From an uncultured Aquimarina sp. (lineage in GTDB: Bacteria; Bacteroidota; Bacteroidia; Flavobacteriales; Flavobacteriaceae), in contig CANLEM010000005.1 in the NCBI GenBank assembly GCA_947489685.1, positions 1 to 64,000 on the forward strand: 64,000 bases of DNA. The letters run 5' to 3'. Positions 63,964-64,000 of this stretch are shown one piece after another; the stretch's first letter is position 1; each line of letters starts with the position of its first letter. The notes under the pieces are model-generated. The model was not told where the DNA came from. It searched no databases and saw nothing but the letters and a program-made list of their open reading frames with translations. The position numbers were made by a program, and so were the translations under genes.

Positions 63964-64000
63964 CCAACAATAATCCGTTTACTAAAATTGAAATACAATC

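Noticed and set aside
1..64000. CRISPR arrays, tRNA or rRNA genes, prophage or transposon genes
   Set aside because: No regularly spaced repeats, cloverleaf-like sequences, rRNA segments, integrases or transposases were recognised by reading; a covariance-model search was not possible.

Overview
The window is AT-rich chromosomal DNA of a gliding marine Flavobacteriaceae bacterium (Bacteroidota). The evidence is a GldF/GldG gliding ABC transporter gene, a SusC/SusD polysaccharide utilisation locus with its own ECF sigma/FecR pair, TAnnTTTG-type promoters, CarB and PurC of the Bacteroidota type, and many flavobacterial lipoproteins. An Aquimarina-like genus is my best guess, as inference only. 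No rRNA, tRNA, CRISPR array, transposase or phage gene was recognised.

Region 1 (1-21034) is the right part of a nonribosomal peptide cluster, and the left edge cuts it. Read along the minus strand, the order is: a loading NRPS (acyl-AMP ligase-ACP-C-A-PCP-E, 12724-19233); a cysteine-synthase-like and an ornithine-cyclodeaminase-like enzyme, the pair known to make L-2,3-diaminopropionate (SbnA/SbnB, ZmaU/ZmaV type); a secreted beta-lactamase-fold serine hydrolase; a MacB/FtsX-type ABC permease; an NRPS (C-A-PCP) whose adenylation domain is split by a complete PLP-dependent decarboxylase resembling the aspartate decarboxylase PanP; and the start of a third NRPS with a TubC-type docking domain. 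A phosphopantetheinyl transferase (20345-21034) lies divergently across a 1.1-kb AT-rich gap. I read the first A-domain code as DLTKIGEVGK (asparagine-like, followed by epimerisation) and the interrupted one as VDVTFSIADK (beta-alanine-like). The model is an N-acyl-D-Asn capped 'prodrug' peptide, as in zwittermicin, xenocoumacin and colibactin. It would be extended with beta-alanine made by the embedded decarboxylase, then probably with diaminopropionate, and unmasked outside the cytoplasm by the serine hydrolase. The split A domain is the most unusual object in the window.

Region 2 (21125-26754) has a NUDIX-fold NrtR-type regulator divergent from galK-galT, with a perfect 24-bp inverted repeat between them that carries two head-to-head TATATTTG boxes. 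A cytoplasmic multi-PAS histidine kinase and a single-domain response regulator follow.

Region 3 (26809-41863) is mostly housekeeping and conserved flavobacterial genes: DEAD-box helicase, DUF72, purC, phoH-like, SAM hydroxide adenosyltransferase, a GldF-GldG fusion, a FecE-like ATPase lacking a normal start codon, a DUF2927 lipoprotein, rmuC, a serine hydrolase, a thioesterase and a cytochrome c lipoprotein.

Region 4 (41883-54716, minus strand) is a polysaccharide locus: GH3 beta-glucosidase, ECF sigma, FecR, SusC with an STN signalling domain, SusD and an FG-GAP/ASPIC lipoprotein. A possible antisense RNA lies opposite the susC leader.

Region 5 (54841-64000) holds carB, rpmH with a full promoter and terminator, small membrane and secreted proteins, a lytic transglycosylase, an alpha/beta hydrolase, an acetyltransferase-like protein and the tRNA methylthiotransferase mtaB.
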